DNA from: Chrysopilus asiliformis
Taxonomy: Eukaryota; Arthropoda; Insecta; Diptera; Rhagionidae
DNA length: 64,000 nt
Reading direction: 5' to 3'
NCBI GenBank assembly: GCA_964034945.1
Contig: OZ035964.1
Location: forward strand, 4,786,895 to 4,850,894
Shown here: one piece after another, positions 29,901-39,445 of the stretch
How the letters are laid out: each line of letters opens with the position of its first letter
Position numbering within the stretch: the first letter of the stretch is position 1
Program-made: the position numbers and the translations under genes
Notes under the pieces: model-generated
What the model saw: only the letters and a program-made list of their open reading frames with translations
Told to the model about the DNA's origin: nothing
The model's database searches: none

Positions 29901-32900
29901 TTTGCTAGTCGTTTGTCGACCGTCTGTCAATCGTCTTTCAATCGTCTTTCAATCGTCGGTCAATCGTCTGTCAATCGTCGTTCAGTCGTCGGTCAATCGT
30001 CTGTCAATCGCTTTTCATTCGTCTGTCAATTGTATGTCAATCGTCTGTCAGTTGTCAATCGTCTAATGAGACTAGTATTTTTCACAATTATGTCTTTTAC
30101 CGTTATTCGCTATCTTATGACGGATATTTTCATTAACATATTAAGAAGTCGGTTAAAAAATAGATTTTTGCTAACGGTTTTTCGAAGAAGAAGAAAAAAA
30201 AATCACTTAAAGGAAGAATTAACAAAATGTGGTGCTCTTAAAAGCTCCGAAATGGTAGCAGTAGAAAAGCTCACTCCCGCTCTCCCGCGATTCAATCGAT
30301 CTCCATCTCTGTAGATTTTCATATGCGTCTGCGTACGTTTAAAATTCGGGTTAGAGACTAGAACGGTATTTTTTTTTAGTCAATTGTCGACGATTGTTGC
30401 CGTGAAAAGGATGTCTCGTCCCGTTTCGTGCTTAAATAATTATTCTTTGCTGCATTGATTCTCTCCATTTCGTATCGCGCTCTCTCGGTGTTCGCGTTGA
30501 ATGCATATCCGGTCTCTGTCGGTCGGGATGCGTTGCGAGTTGAAAAGTGAACAAATTCGCATCTACGGATGCAGCAGTGGCTCCTGTGTATCCAGACAGG
30601 AGGATGTGTTGTTGTTTGACTTGCACACATGTGCAGGTATCGGAACTTGTTTGGTGCTGTTAATTGAGTGATAATAAAATTTATAAATAGTAGTAAGTTT
30701 TATTCCATCACCTGCAGTCCCTTCCCACAACCTTCAATTAACACAGAGTTTTGTTGTAGCAAAGAGGGTTGGTTTCAATTTTCATTTGTGATTGTGATTA
30801 TATCTGCGCCAACAAGTCATAAATGCCGTCAGATTTCTCCCTAAAGTCCGTCCGATACAGATTTATTTAAGTCAGTGTATATTTGGTCCGTTGAAAATTA
30901 TTTTGTCTTATAGACGTTGGTTTTACCACTCAAGGGACGAAATCTCTTGCCTCATGAGAAATTTAAGGGTGGCTTCATGTAACTTATTTTCAATCTTTAG
31001 TCGAAGGAAATCTTTAGTCGATCAAAACTCTTACACAGGCCAACAGTGATGATGTCGCACGCGTTGTAAGAGTCGTTTCTAAATATTTTGGATCGCTGAA
31101 TCCAAATCTGGTAGCAATTTGGCTGGACAAGCTCTACTTTTTTAGATATGAAGGGTGACTTATCAATTCGTTTAAATATTTAAAATTTTTAAATCAACAG
31201 TTAGTTTTTGCTTCATATCTCAAAAAGTAGTGCTGACGCAGCCAAATCACGGCCAGATTCAAATTCAGCGATTCCAAATTATTTAGAAAAGACTCTTATA
31301 TCACGTGTACCAAAATAAGTGTCAACCAGTGTAATAATTCTTGATTGACTAAAAATTTCCTTCGACTAAAGTCAGCCGGTCAAAAATACATTACACGACG
31401 CCACCCCAGACTAACAAAATATTAAAACAAATTTTTAACATAGCGAGTTTATAATTAATTGTTTTTTTTTTTTAACAATTTCTCGACAGTTTTGTTTCTA
31501 TCGCTTACGACAAATGGAGAAAGTCGTTTTCCAGCAAATGCAAAATAAATACAGCCAACTTACAGAATTACAAGAGATCCGCTTGACTGACGAGAAACAT
31601 GAGCTCGAATTATGACATCAAAATGCATTAACAAAAGTCATAGAGATCTATCGAAGGATGCGTTATTTATTGAAATTAATTGTAAACACTATTGAAATCG
31701 GTTATAACGATCTGAATGCGTCTGAAAGGTGGAGTGAGCATACGTCTCTTTTGTCCCGGAAATATGAAATCTAAAGTCGGAATTTCTTAATCACTTAAAA
31801 AATTAACATCGAAACCCAAAAATGTTCACTTGCGGCGCAATTTCTTCAGACATTACCGCTTCAAGCTGAATTTTCTTTAACAAAAAAAAAACGCTTGCGG
31901 CGCATTTTATTAAATGGTCTTTAATAGTAGAATGTTTGTTTCTAAAACTTTTAATATAATCACAAACAAAGAACAAAATGTAAAACAAACCCCTTTCCCT
32001 GTGATCGGGATTTCAAAACTTTTACGATTAATTCCAAAGCCATAAAAATTGCCTCACCCTTCGTCACCCCCTCCCCAGCTCCCACCGATAATCTGTCGTC
32101 GATTCACACAAAAAAAAAAGAAAAATGAAAACAAGCTTACCAGCTCAAATAAGCGTAATTTCTGGTCGTTATAACCGGTTCCGATTGCATCATCAACAAA
32201 CAAACAAAAAACTTTATTTAATTCCTCCCCCCTCTATCCCCCGCCAATATTTTGCTATTCTTGCGGCGTATTATTTACAAAATGGGATTTCCTATTTCGG
32301 AATTCGCCCCAGGACTATTTCGACAATGTGAGCGAAAATTCCGACAACGTTCAAAAATTTAATGAACTGATCGAGAAGGAAATGTCATCATTTCTTGCGG
32401 AAGTACCCGATAAGCATGGGCCGCTTGAAACTTTCAAAATGCGATCGTATCTGGAAACTCTAATTCGTCCGTATTTACAAGGTAGAAACTATTTGAATGC
32501 AACTATTTGGATTAGCGGCTACAAGAATGTACAAAGGAAAATGTTTAATTACAATCGAAATCTAACGCGAATTGGACTCCTCAATCACATCATTACGATT
32601 ATCTATGATAAATTTGTAAATATACACTATTTGAATTTAATTTTTGTAGGAAACGATTTTCAAGCGAGTACGCTTGTAGCGATTGTTCGCGCTTGTAAGC
32701 ATGTACGCTGAAAGTGCACAATTGTTAGCCAATGCAAAGAATGTTGAAAATGTAAGTAACAAGCATAAAATATAATCATTTAAATTTCTGGCTTCTTTTT
32801 ATGATTTACAATCGCACATGCCCGAATAATGCGACAAGCGTACACGCGTGAACCGTAGCAGATGTCTTACTGAATTTATTTTTATATGGATATTTGTGAC

Positions 32901-35220
32901 CGTGTGTGTTTAGATAAAACATCATAATCAGCGGCTGAAAAGCAAAATCTTCCTCAAGGATCCGGAATTTCTAAAGAAACGAATCAAATATTTAAAATTG
33001 GGAACATTTGAAACATTAGCCGAATGGCAGGAGAGGCACAAGGATGAGTAAGTTTTATACTATATTTATTTAGTTTGAAGGGCAGGAAGAGTTCTTGTAT
33101 TAGTTTGAAAGAACAGTGACTGAGATATCGGGAGGGTGACCATATTTTTTTTTCTGTGAATCCGGCACAGATTACGGGCGGTCAATGGACAGTAGGAGAG
33201 GGAGCGGCGAAGTATGAGGCGATTTTAAATGTTTTTAAATTAATCGTAAAAATTTTGTAAACCCGATCAGTAGAGGATTCGTTTCAATTTTTATACTCTA
33301 TACAATATCGATCTGTCTGTCCGTCTGTCTGTCTGTCTGTATGTATGTCCAGCTATTCGTCTGTCTGTCTGTCTGTCGGTCCGCGAACACCATAACTTTC
33401 GAAAGGATTGAGCTAAAGACTTGGAATTTTGTACAGCTGCGTTTCCAGTAAATAACAAGGGAAAATTCCATTTTTAGTTACCTTCAACTTCCCTTTGGCC
33501 AATTTCCTGCTTTTTCTCCTAAGGCCCCACCTAACCCTGTAAAGATTCGATTTAAAAGGAAAAGGAAAGCCTAATTCGGTGTCCTTTTTTGTGAAAATTC
33601 AATTTTTCGCGGGACACCCCTCCCCCTCCACCGCCCAAACCATTAGTGATATCGAAAAACGGACAAAGGATTCTTAATAAGGAGCCCCCAAAAACCCTCC
33701 TATACCAAGTTTCAGCGAAATCGGAGACGTGTCAAAAAATTGAAAAAATCGCAGGGGGATCCCTTCACTTTTTTTAAGGACGAAAAATTCAAGTCCTCCG
33801 ATTGGGCTGAAATTTAGAATCTAGAGGTTATCGGGGATGGAGAATCGATATCCGGTGTCCTTTTTGAGAGGGGCGGTACGGTTTGGGGGGTACAAGGCCG
33901 AGGTCCTTGAGAAATCCTTTTTTCCCCAAAAAGGACACCGGATATCGATTCCTCGTCCCCGAAAACTCTAAAATTCCAAATTTCATAAAAATCCATTGAG
34001 CCGTTTCCGAGATAAAAGGGTTCAATTTTTAAGGATTTAACATTCAGAAAACCGTTTGTCTCTCGCGTAATTTTTGGCCTATCGACTCGCGGAAAACGGT
34101 TTTTAATAGATAAAAGGATTCTGAAGAATGTGCGATTTTTGTTTTTCCTGAAACTGTAGAGCTTTTTTCCAAAAAAGATTTTTTTCTTCAGACTTGAAAT
34201 TTTCTTGGATTTTTTTTTCAAAAAATTCGAAAATTTTACAAGATGAAATTAAAACAAAAAAATATTTCAAAATGTTGGGAAATGATCACAAAATAAGAAA
34301 ATCCAACTAATTGTGCCATTTCTACCAGCATAAAGGCATAAAATCATTTATTCTATTCTGGTTTTTCCATTGATTGTGAAATGGAATCGGTAAGAAAAGG
34401 CACCGGAATTAAATCATTTCTTCCATCTCCCTCCTCCCTTTTGCTCGTCTCCAGCTCCGTCTGCCGACGTCCCGCCTAATCCTGTTAGGATTCGATTTAA
34501 AAAAGGAAGGGGAAAGCCTAATTCCGTGTTCTTTTTGTGAAAATTCCAAATGTATTTAGAATATGATTTCCATAACCGTTCCATACATCAAAATCCAAGC
34601 CTAAGTAATTTTGTTAATTAATTTCTAGTAAAACAACAGCAAAAATCAGTGCAATCGTTCCGACGATGGTGAAAAAATTGGCGCTGGATAGGAAATTACT
34701 ACAATTTCCAAATATCGAAGATGACACCATTTTGGCGAAGATTGGCAAAGTTCAGGATTGTTTAATGGTAATTTGTTGTAAGAAAAAAAATGTCTTAGAT
34801 TTTTGATGGCCCAACGAAAGTGACTTTTGAGACGTTTACAGCAGGCCCATTGAAAGGCTTTCTGTCTCGTTGTAAACGTATTGAATTTCAAAAACTCCTT
34901 GCCCACTTTTCTTACAAAAATGATTTTAATAAAGTTTTTTTTTGTCCTACCGCTAGGGCCTACTCTACAGATTGGACTCACAGCCACCGAGTTTTTGTAA
35001 ATCGAACGAGAAGCGAGTTCGGCAACGTATCGCCGCGGAGCGTGAAAACGCGAAGCAATCGCTGATCATGCAGACACGCCTTAATAATTTGCTTAATCAC
35101 TACAAAAATCACTACAAGAAGAAGTCAATTTCAGATCAGTATATCACGATTATTAGAAGGCCCCGCGATAAAAAGATGGCGACCAATCGAAATCCGTCGA
35201 AAGAAAATAAAAGAATTTAA
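26864..35220 (+). CDS. Coiled-coil-rich protein of unknown family; reading frame broken or recoded
   Basis: Unrecognised protein of about 448 codons. Pieces: 26864-26927, 28043-28116, 29440-29549, 29627-29759, 31490-31681, 32313-32481, 32650-32694 with 32729-32751, 32914-33047, 34629-34767 and 34957-35220. Most junctions have consensus GT...AG and matching phases, which is strong evidence for a real multi-exon gene. Exons 4-5 encode long charged helices (ERALEKEREKEF, RQMEKVVFQQMQNKY) typical of coiled coils; the C-terminus is Lys/Arg-rich. No signal peptide or membrane segment is seen. Two defects stand out: an in-frame TGA at 31613-31615 (codon 169) and a frame change near 32.69-32.73 kb. 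It could be a recent pseudogene, a readthrough gene, or a gene hit by assembly errors. A cytoskeletal or axonemal role is only a guess from composition. Confidence 0.72.
26935..27400. mobile_element. mini-me-like element head (coiled-coil gene intron 1)
   Basis: Begins 'tttttatactctatatgat' and has 'agtataccgtttgtaacgca', then a (GTCY)n run at 27073-27110, then 'aacttttgaaagaattgagc'. The head closely matches that of element C at 44758. It starts within 10 nt of the exon 1 donor. Confidence 0.65.
27600..28010. repeat. Inverted copy of the 'cagtagttgaggatat' repeat
   Basis: Reverse-complement units ('tatcttctaaactactgaat', 'ggattttaatactgc') recur about every 110-130 bp up to just before exon 2. 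Confidence 0.6.
28043..28116 (+). CDS. Coiled-coil gene exon 2
   Basis: Acceptor 'gtttttaag', phase 1 in, phase 0 out at ACA|gtgagt. It encodes an acidic stretch, DFYTKEDINDEISPDMN. The sequence TIENF recurs in exons 1 and 2. Confidence 0.68.
28117..29097. other. Coiled-coil gene intron 2, left part
   Basis: A+T-rich intron sequence without recognisable exon or RNA gene. The ORF at 28087-28395 runs past the exon 2 donor and is not coding beyond it. Confidence 0.4.
29098..29242. mobile_element. Miniature inverted-repeat element, 145 bp
   Basis: TIRs GGCCCTTACACGCGTCTGTA match exactly over 20 bp at both ends, with further inverted similarity inward. No clear target duplication, so superfamily open. 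Confidence 0.7.
29258..29333. mobile_element. 76-bp hairpin miniature element
   Basis: Almost entirely a stem. The core arms 29275-29290 and 29300-29315 pair perfectly over 16 bp (tcgcaaaaccgtcgca). The outer arms are weaker (agggtattcac and the inverse of aggtgttttca). ATTA flanks both ends (29254-29257, 29334-29337). Confidence 0.65.
29440..29549 (+). CDS. Coiled-coil gene exon 3
   Basis: Acceptor 'ctttatttcacag', phase 0 in, phase 2 out at AG|gtaaaa. It encodes RGLIFNPKPPCV...DSDWRQKVRKFM. The neighbouring intron 3 is only 77 nt. Confidence 0.75.
29627..29759 (+). CDS. Coiled-coil gene exon 4
   Basis: Phase 2 in (AG+T), phase 0 out at GAG|gtaaga. It encodes SDVLKLRSITRTKFFAF, then a charged helix with RERALEKEREKEFNRDIYES. 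The longer ORF running into the intron past 29760 is not coding. Confidence 0.78.
29890..30062. repeat. 11-bp minisatellite (GTCAATCGTCT)n
   Basis: About 15 copies related to the CAGTCGTCTGT array at 6.3-7.3 kb, in coiled-coil gene intron 4. Preceded by 'catttcccgagca', which is also found near 391 next to piggyBac-type element 1. Confidence 0.8.
30967..31406. mobile_element. 440-bp foldback element (coiled-coil gene intron 4)
   Basis: The two halves are inverted copies over nearly the whole length: 'gggtggcttcatgtaac' against the inverse of the right end, then 'tttagtcgaaggaaa', 'taagagtc-tttctaaat' and 'agatatgaag' in mirrored order. The centre lies near 31180. About 80% arm identity by eye. 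Ends shortly before exon 5. Confidence 0.7.
31490..31681 (+). CDS. Coiled-coil gene exon 5, interrupted by TGA
   Basis: Acceptor 'tttctcgacag', phase 0. It encodes FCFYRLRQMEKVVFQQMQ...LTDEKHELEL, then an in-frame TGA at 31613-31615, then the same frame stays open with coding-like sequence (HQNALTKVIEIYRRMRYLL). I see no GT donor just before the TGA that would skip it. The 3' end at ATT|gtaaac is a weak donor, chosen because it matches the phase 0 acceptor of the next exon. The frame stays open to 31772. Confidence 0.55.
32313..32481 (+). CDS. Coiled-coil gene exon 6
   Basis: Acceptor 'attcgccccag', phase 0. It encodes DYFDNVSENSDNVQKFNELIEKEM...SYLETLIRPYLQ and ends in phase 1 at CAAG|gtagaa. 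The ORF continues past the donor into A+T-rich sequence that looks intronic. Confidence 0.72.
32650..32751 (+). CDS. Coiled-coil gene exon 7, frame-shifted
   Basis: Acceptor 'tttttgtag' gives GNDFQASTLVAIVRA in phase 1, but this frame stops at TGA 32709. The downstream frame required by the next exon reads MYAESAQLLANAKNVEN and ends at AAT|gtaagt (phase 0). Removing 32695-32728 (gtaagc...gttag, 34 nt) would join both frames with correct phase, but 34 nt is shorter than known insect introns. The alternatives are an indel or an assembly error. Confidence 0.5.
32914..33047 (+). CDS. Coiled-coil gene exon 8
   Basis: Acceptor 'gtgtgtttag', phase 0 in, phase 2 out at GA|gtaagt. It encodes IKHHNQRLKSKIFLKDPEFL...ETLAEWQERHKD, continuing the helical, charged character. 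Confidence 0.75.
33290..34610. mobile_element. mini-me/HINE-like element B (coiled-coil gene intron 8)
   Basis: Starts 'tttttatactctatacaat', has (GTCY)n at 33311-33383, then 'aacaccataactttcgaaag' and about 1.1 kb shared with elements A and C. It occupies nearly the whole intron between exons 8 and 9. ORFs on the - strand are shared by all copies but are not convincing genes. Confidence 0.65.
34629..34767 (+). CDS. Coiled-coil gene exon 9
   Basis: Acceptor 'taatttctag', phase 2 in, phase 0 out at ATG|gtaatt. It encodes KTTAKISAIVPTMVKKLALD...AKIGKVQDCLM. It follows an intron filled by a mini-me-like element. Confidence 0.77.
34957..35220 (+). CDS. Coiled-coil gene exon 10, C-terminus
   Basis: Phase 0 entry after 'cctaccgctag'. 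It encodes GLLYRLDSQPPSFCKSNEKR...AAERENAKQSLI...NHYKNHYKKK and ends in a basic tail (PSKENKRI) with TAA at 35218-35220. AATAAA follows at 35253. Confidence 0.8.
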   Translation, partial: GLLYRLDSQPPSFCKSNEKRVRQRIAAERENAKQSLIMQTRLNNLLNHYKNHYKKKSISDQYITIIRRPRDKKMATNRNPSKENKRI

Positions 35221-35252
35221 TTAAACGTTTATCTGTGTATGTGTTTGTTTGA

Positions 35253-35258
35253 AATAAA
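35253..35258 (+). promoter_or_regulatory. Polyadenylation signal of the coiled-coil gene
   Basis: AATAAA lies 33 nt after the stop codon and is followed by a T-rich stretch. Confidence 0.65.
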
Positions 35259-35318
35259 GATTTTTTTCTTAAAACTAGTTTTATTAAATATTTTAGCAAC
35301 AATTCAATAATATACAGC

Positions 35319-35409
35319 GGAACCAGGATTTATGAATTGTGTTTCGCTTTATGAACAGTTTTTTTTTTTGGAATAGAGTACCTAAGTTTAAAAATCGGGG
35401 TTCCACTAA
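35319..35409. mobile_element. Possible degenerate pogo-like fragment
   Basis: Left end CAGCGGAACCAGGATT and right end ending GGGGTTCCACTA are imperfect inverted repeats, similar in style to the pogo-like ends at 54.9 kb. Weak. Confidence 0.3.
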
Positions 35410-35610
35410 TTTTTCTATTCGGAGAGCTTAAAAAGTGGTTCGTACTTGGTAAGGAATCGGAAAGCTAATGCAAAAACAGGTGAGGAGGCCCCCCTCCCCG
35501 GAAGGGGTGCCAAAATTGCCATTAGTCGGGTATAAATTTTAGACGAGTGTCGCACCATTATTTAGAATTTTCTTCCATGATTTGGGTTAACTTCTAATCG
35601 GGTAGACATT

Positions 35611-35795
35611 GGGCCAGATACTCGATTCTCTAGCAAATCGCAACTTGCTAGCTAGCAAAAATGGCGGGTTTTATCGCAAATTCTTCGTTGATTTATTCCT
35701 TGCTTGCCAGAGAAAATTGATCGAGTATTCCATTTCTTGCTATTCAGCAAAAAATCATTGCTTGCTTGCTTGCTAGGGTATCGAGTATCTGGCCC
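35611..35795. mobile_element. 185-bp miniature inverted-repeat element
   Basis: TIRs GGGCCAGATACTCGAT match exactly over 16 bp, with more similarity inward. ATT flanks both ends (35608-35610 and 35796-35798). The interior has 'ttgcttgctagc'-like repeats. Confidence 0.75.
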
Positions 35796-37620
35796 ATTGA
35801 GGCATAAAAGCGCTAGACTGATCGGCTAAACATTGAGACATAAAAGATTCTAGGATAAAAGCGCCGAAACTAGGGCGTTATTTGTCTGAGGCGGTGCGCC
35901 GCAGCGCTTTAGGCGACATTTTAAAATATTTGGAAATTCGCTGCGTCAAATTCGGACCCGCCAAGTACAAAACATGAAGATATGCTTCTCTAGCAACTGT
36001 CAGGTCAGTTTAAGGTAGGATTGTCTTCCCGGACCCTTTTTTCTAGGACATTGTCCTCTATTTAAAGCGCCCGGGGGATTTTTTAAGGTGTCTGAGGCCC
36101 TGTTTTTCTAGGGCTGCATTTTACTGCCCCGGACGCATTCAAAAATAACAAAAATACCCCCCGGCCACCCATAAATAGCAGATAGGGCGGTGTGGAAACC
36201 CTATTTTAAGAGTATATTTATAATTAGCTATTAAAATTTTCACCTACGGTGCAAAAACACCTGCCTGTATGCAGTTTTTCCAGTAAAAGTTTTGCCTGCG
36301 GCGTAATTTTTGCTGCATACCGAAAAACTTGAACACCTTTTTCAAAACGTTGGATACCAAATTCGTGAAACTTGTTATTAGCCCGGCATGAATTTTAGGC
36401 AATTTTAACAAGTTTTGCAATTTTCAACATTGATGAATTTTGTATCCCATAAAACCTCACAAATGCTGCTGGGCGTTTTTTTTTCAAAATTCAGGAGATT
36501 TTAAAAAATAAAAAATAAGAAATCGCGGTTTTTTTTCAGTAGAAAATGCGATCTTCCAGCTGTCGATAATCTGTAAAAAACATCAATTTCTTGAAGAAAT
36601 CGAAAGGAAAAATATTTTTGCAAAAGGAATCTGTTAACGTGTGGTAGAGGAATGGGAGTGGGAAGAAGTGGGCGATGAAAACAAAATGAAAAAAAAAACA
36701 CCAAACTTTTCCTAATGGCATCGATAAATCTTGAATTGCAAAACAACCGTCATCACAGCTGGGATAATCGCATATCTTTCCAACATATCGACATGTAGTC
36801 CAGGTCTCCCTCCTATGTTCATCATCACCCACCCCACCCTCGACCTTTCCCTTTCTGCATGATGTCGGCAGTAGTCCAGAAATGCCCTGTAAAAGAAAAT
36901 ATCTCGATTGGGGATAACTACTAGCTACCATAAGTTGAACAATTTACCGTTAAACAAAAAAAAACATAACCTTCAGATCAGCACTTCCACTCTCGCCCGG
37001 CACTAGTCCAACTGACCACTATTTCCCCCCTTGTAATTCATTCCTGTTGTTACGCACCGGCTTCTAGTCAAAGGTGGACATTTAATTTTTTCCCTTCAAC
37101 GTCTTTGAATGTTTCTTTTTTTTCATTTTTCACCCCGGGAAAAAATCCATTTTTCTTTTCAACGTATTTTAGATTGAGTGAGGGAAAAATGGAAATAGGC
37201 TTGGGTTGGTGATGGTAAAATGGCATGTCGGCTATTGACTAGGCTAAATGGCCACTTAAAAAAATGAATGAACGAACGAGACTGAAGTCTTTATTTATGG
37301 GTTTCAATACGCGAAGTTCTAGTATTGAATATTATTTAATATTTTTTTTTGTTTTCAGAAAGCCTTCATGACTAACAGACAGACTGACGGACAGACAGAC
37401 ACACGGCCGCCATAGAAGAACGCCATCTTGTGGAAAGCTAGTGCAGCTTCTTTTTTATTACTAAAAGTACCAGGAAGAACTAGCTGTGTTTGGTGACCTC
37501 AAAATTCTCCTTTTGTTGATTTTTTGGGGAAAAAAGTAGATTCACGTTGTCTTTGGTTTCGAATTTCGAAATTCCAGCATCAGATTGGTGATCAGTGACC
37601 AAAAAATAAACGCCAAATGC
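35796..37620. other. Non-coding intergenic DNA
   Basis: No exon found. 36285-36340 carries the dispersed 'gcctgcggcgtaattttt' motif. 37375-37410 is a short 'gacagactgacgg' run. Confidence 0.4.
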
Positions 37621-37765
37621 TAGTTTTTCCAAGGAAAATGGGAAAAAGATATTTGCGTTATCCTTACAGGACTTTTGGGTTCGAATTTTGAAATTCTAAC
37701 ACCAAATTCGTGATCAGCGACCCAAAGAACCCCCCAAATGCCAGGAAATTGGGAAAAAGGCTATT

Positions 37766-37969
37766 CTTTACAGGACTTTATCCTTACAGGACTTTATCCT
37801 TACAGGACTTTATCCTTACAGGACTTTATCCTTACAGGACTTTATCCTTACAGGACTTTGTCCTTACAGGACTTTATCCTTACAGGACTTTATCCTTACA
37901 GGACTTTATCCTTACAGGACTTTATCCTTATAGGGCTTTATCCTTACAGGACTTTATCCTTACAGGACC
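37766..37969. repeat. 16-bp tandem array (ACAGGACTTTATCCTT)n
   Basis: About 13 nearly identical copies. The unit is a fragment of the 'ccttacaggacctt' block of the larger 122-bp repeat, and flanking DNA (37640-37750, 37970-38100) matches 61.83-62.09 kb. All frames are open, giving false Leu/Tyr-rich ORFs. Confidence 0.9.
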
Positions 37970-38742
37970 TTTGGTTTCAAATTTTTAAATTCCAGCATCA
38001 GATTCGTGATCAGCGACCCCGAAAACACCCGAGTGAGATTTCTCAGCCTCGAAATGGGCAGACTTCATGGCAAAAATCAATGTTTTAAAACACCAACCCC
38101 CTGCCCACCCCCCGTTTGTCACTTTAAGGGTGGAATTTCGAAAAACCGCGCTTTGGTAATTCCATAGATTGGTGAAGTGACTTACAGACAAGGAAGGGGT
38201 GGGAATTTTCCTTGAGGGCTGATATCTCTTATAAGGAAAACCGGATCCGAATTTCACCTGTAGTTCAAGCGATATCGTTATCGAAAAAGAGGGGTAGATC
38301 AATAAAAGTCTCCAATACTTTGCTCTGGAAGTGATTCCACCCGTGTGCAAAGTTTCATCGAAATCGGTTGAGCCGTTTTCGTGTGATGCCGGATCAAACA
38401 TACAAATGCCGATTTCTTTTAAAAGAAAATTACACTTGAGGCAGAATCCTTTTAGATAACTACGCCGCTGGCTAAAGTCTTTGGGGTTAAAGACTAACAG
38501 CTCTATGCTGGCGACTGTGAATGACCAATGACTAGTCAAAGCTCGGTCACACGAGCGTCAGATTCTCCCACTTGTGACTTAAGTTTCGCAACGCTAGATT
38601 AGGGCGTTGTCTCGGGAGACAAACCGGGAGAAAAACCTAGTTTCCGGGACAATACCGGGTTGCATGATTTGCCAGTACTACAATAAAAATTTGAAATCAA
38701 AATGTGCTAGAATTTTTGCTTTTAATTTTTCTACGACCATAA

Positions 38743-38911
38743 AGGTCTGTGTCCACATGGAAGTTTATTTGCAGAAGTCGCTTCTAGCAGAGACTTCTGG
38801 AAGTTTTTCCCGTGGAAACACTAACTGCAAGTGAACTTCCAGAAGTTGTGACACCAGAAATCTCTTCTAGAAGCGACTTCTGCAAATAAACTTCCATGTG
38901 GACACAGGCCT
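38743..38911. mobile_element. PIF/Harbinger-type miniature element, 169 bp
   Basis: TAA duplications at 38740-38742 and 38912-38914. TIRs of about 45 bp begin AGG(T/C)CTGTGTCCACATGG and continue through 'aagtttatttgcagaagtcg', with one mismatch seen near the end. TWA target duplication supports Harbinger. Confidence 0.8.
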
Positions 38912-38919
38912 TAACTAGT

Positions 38920-39440
38920 CATTAGTAGAAAAAAAACCTCGCAAGAAATCACATTTCAAACTCTCCCTTACGATGGCTACTGTTTATGGCATTTCTTGAC
39001 TGTTTATCAGTTCATAACTTCTTAGTTGGTTCACTATTTTACGCCATGTTGGCACTAATTCCATTCAATTCGCTAGGGATGAAAGTCTGTTATGTTATCA
39101 TAGCTTCTTGCAGTCGATTAAGTCTTTTGTTTAGTATTTATGTTTAGTATTTCGTACCAAACACTAGCACACAATCTTAGCAAATGCGTAGGGAATCCGT
39201 TACAAGACGTCATACCCGCCTGTGTATTGAAGTTCCTTGGATTTCCAGTTTAACTCCCGTACCACCCAAGACTGTTGGTCAGATCCGACCACTGAATTCT
39301 TAGTGTAAATTACGACACCAGAAATTGTTCTAAAAGCAACATAAAAATGTTACAACAGTTAACACAGCCGGACAAGACTTTTATTTGGTGCAAGCGAAGT
39401 AAGGGTTTCTTTTTCAAGCAGGAAATTTTTTTTTGATTAA
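38920..39440. other. Non-coding intergenic DNA
   Basis: No feature recognised. Confidence 0.4.
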
Positions 39441-39445
39441 AGCTT

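Noticed and set aside
33814..34221. 135-codon - strand ORF, with relatives at 12.1 and 45.5 kb
   Set aside because: It lies in the body of the mini-me-like elements, the copies keep different lengths and frames, and the content is repeat-derived.
37710..38088. ORFs encoding a 16-residue Leu/Tyr repeat
   Set aside because: By-product of the 16-bp DNA array, open in several frames at once.
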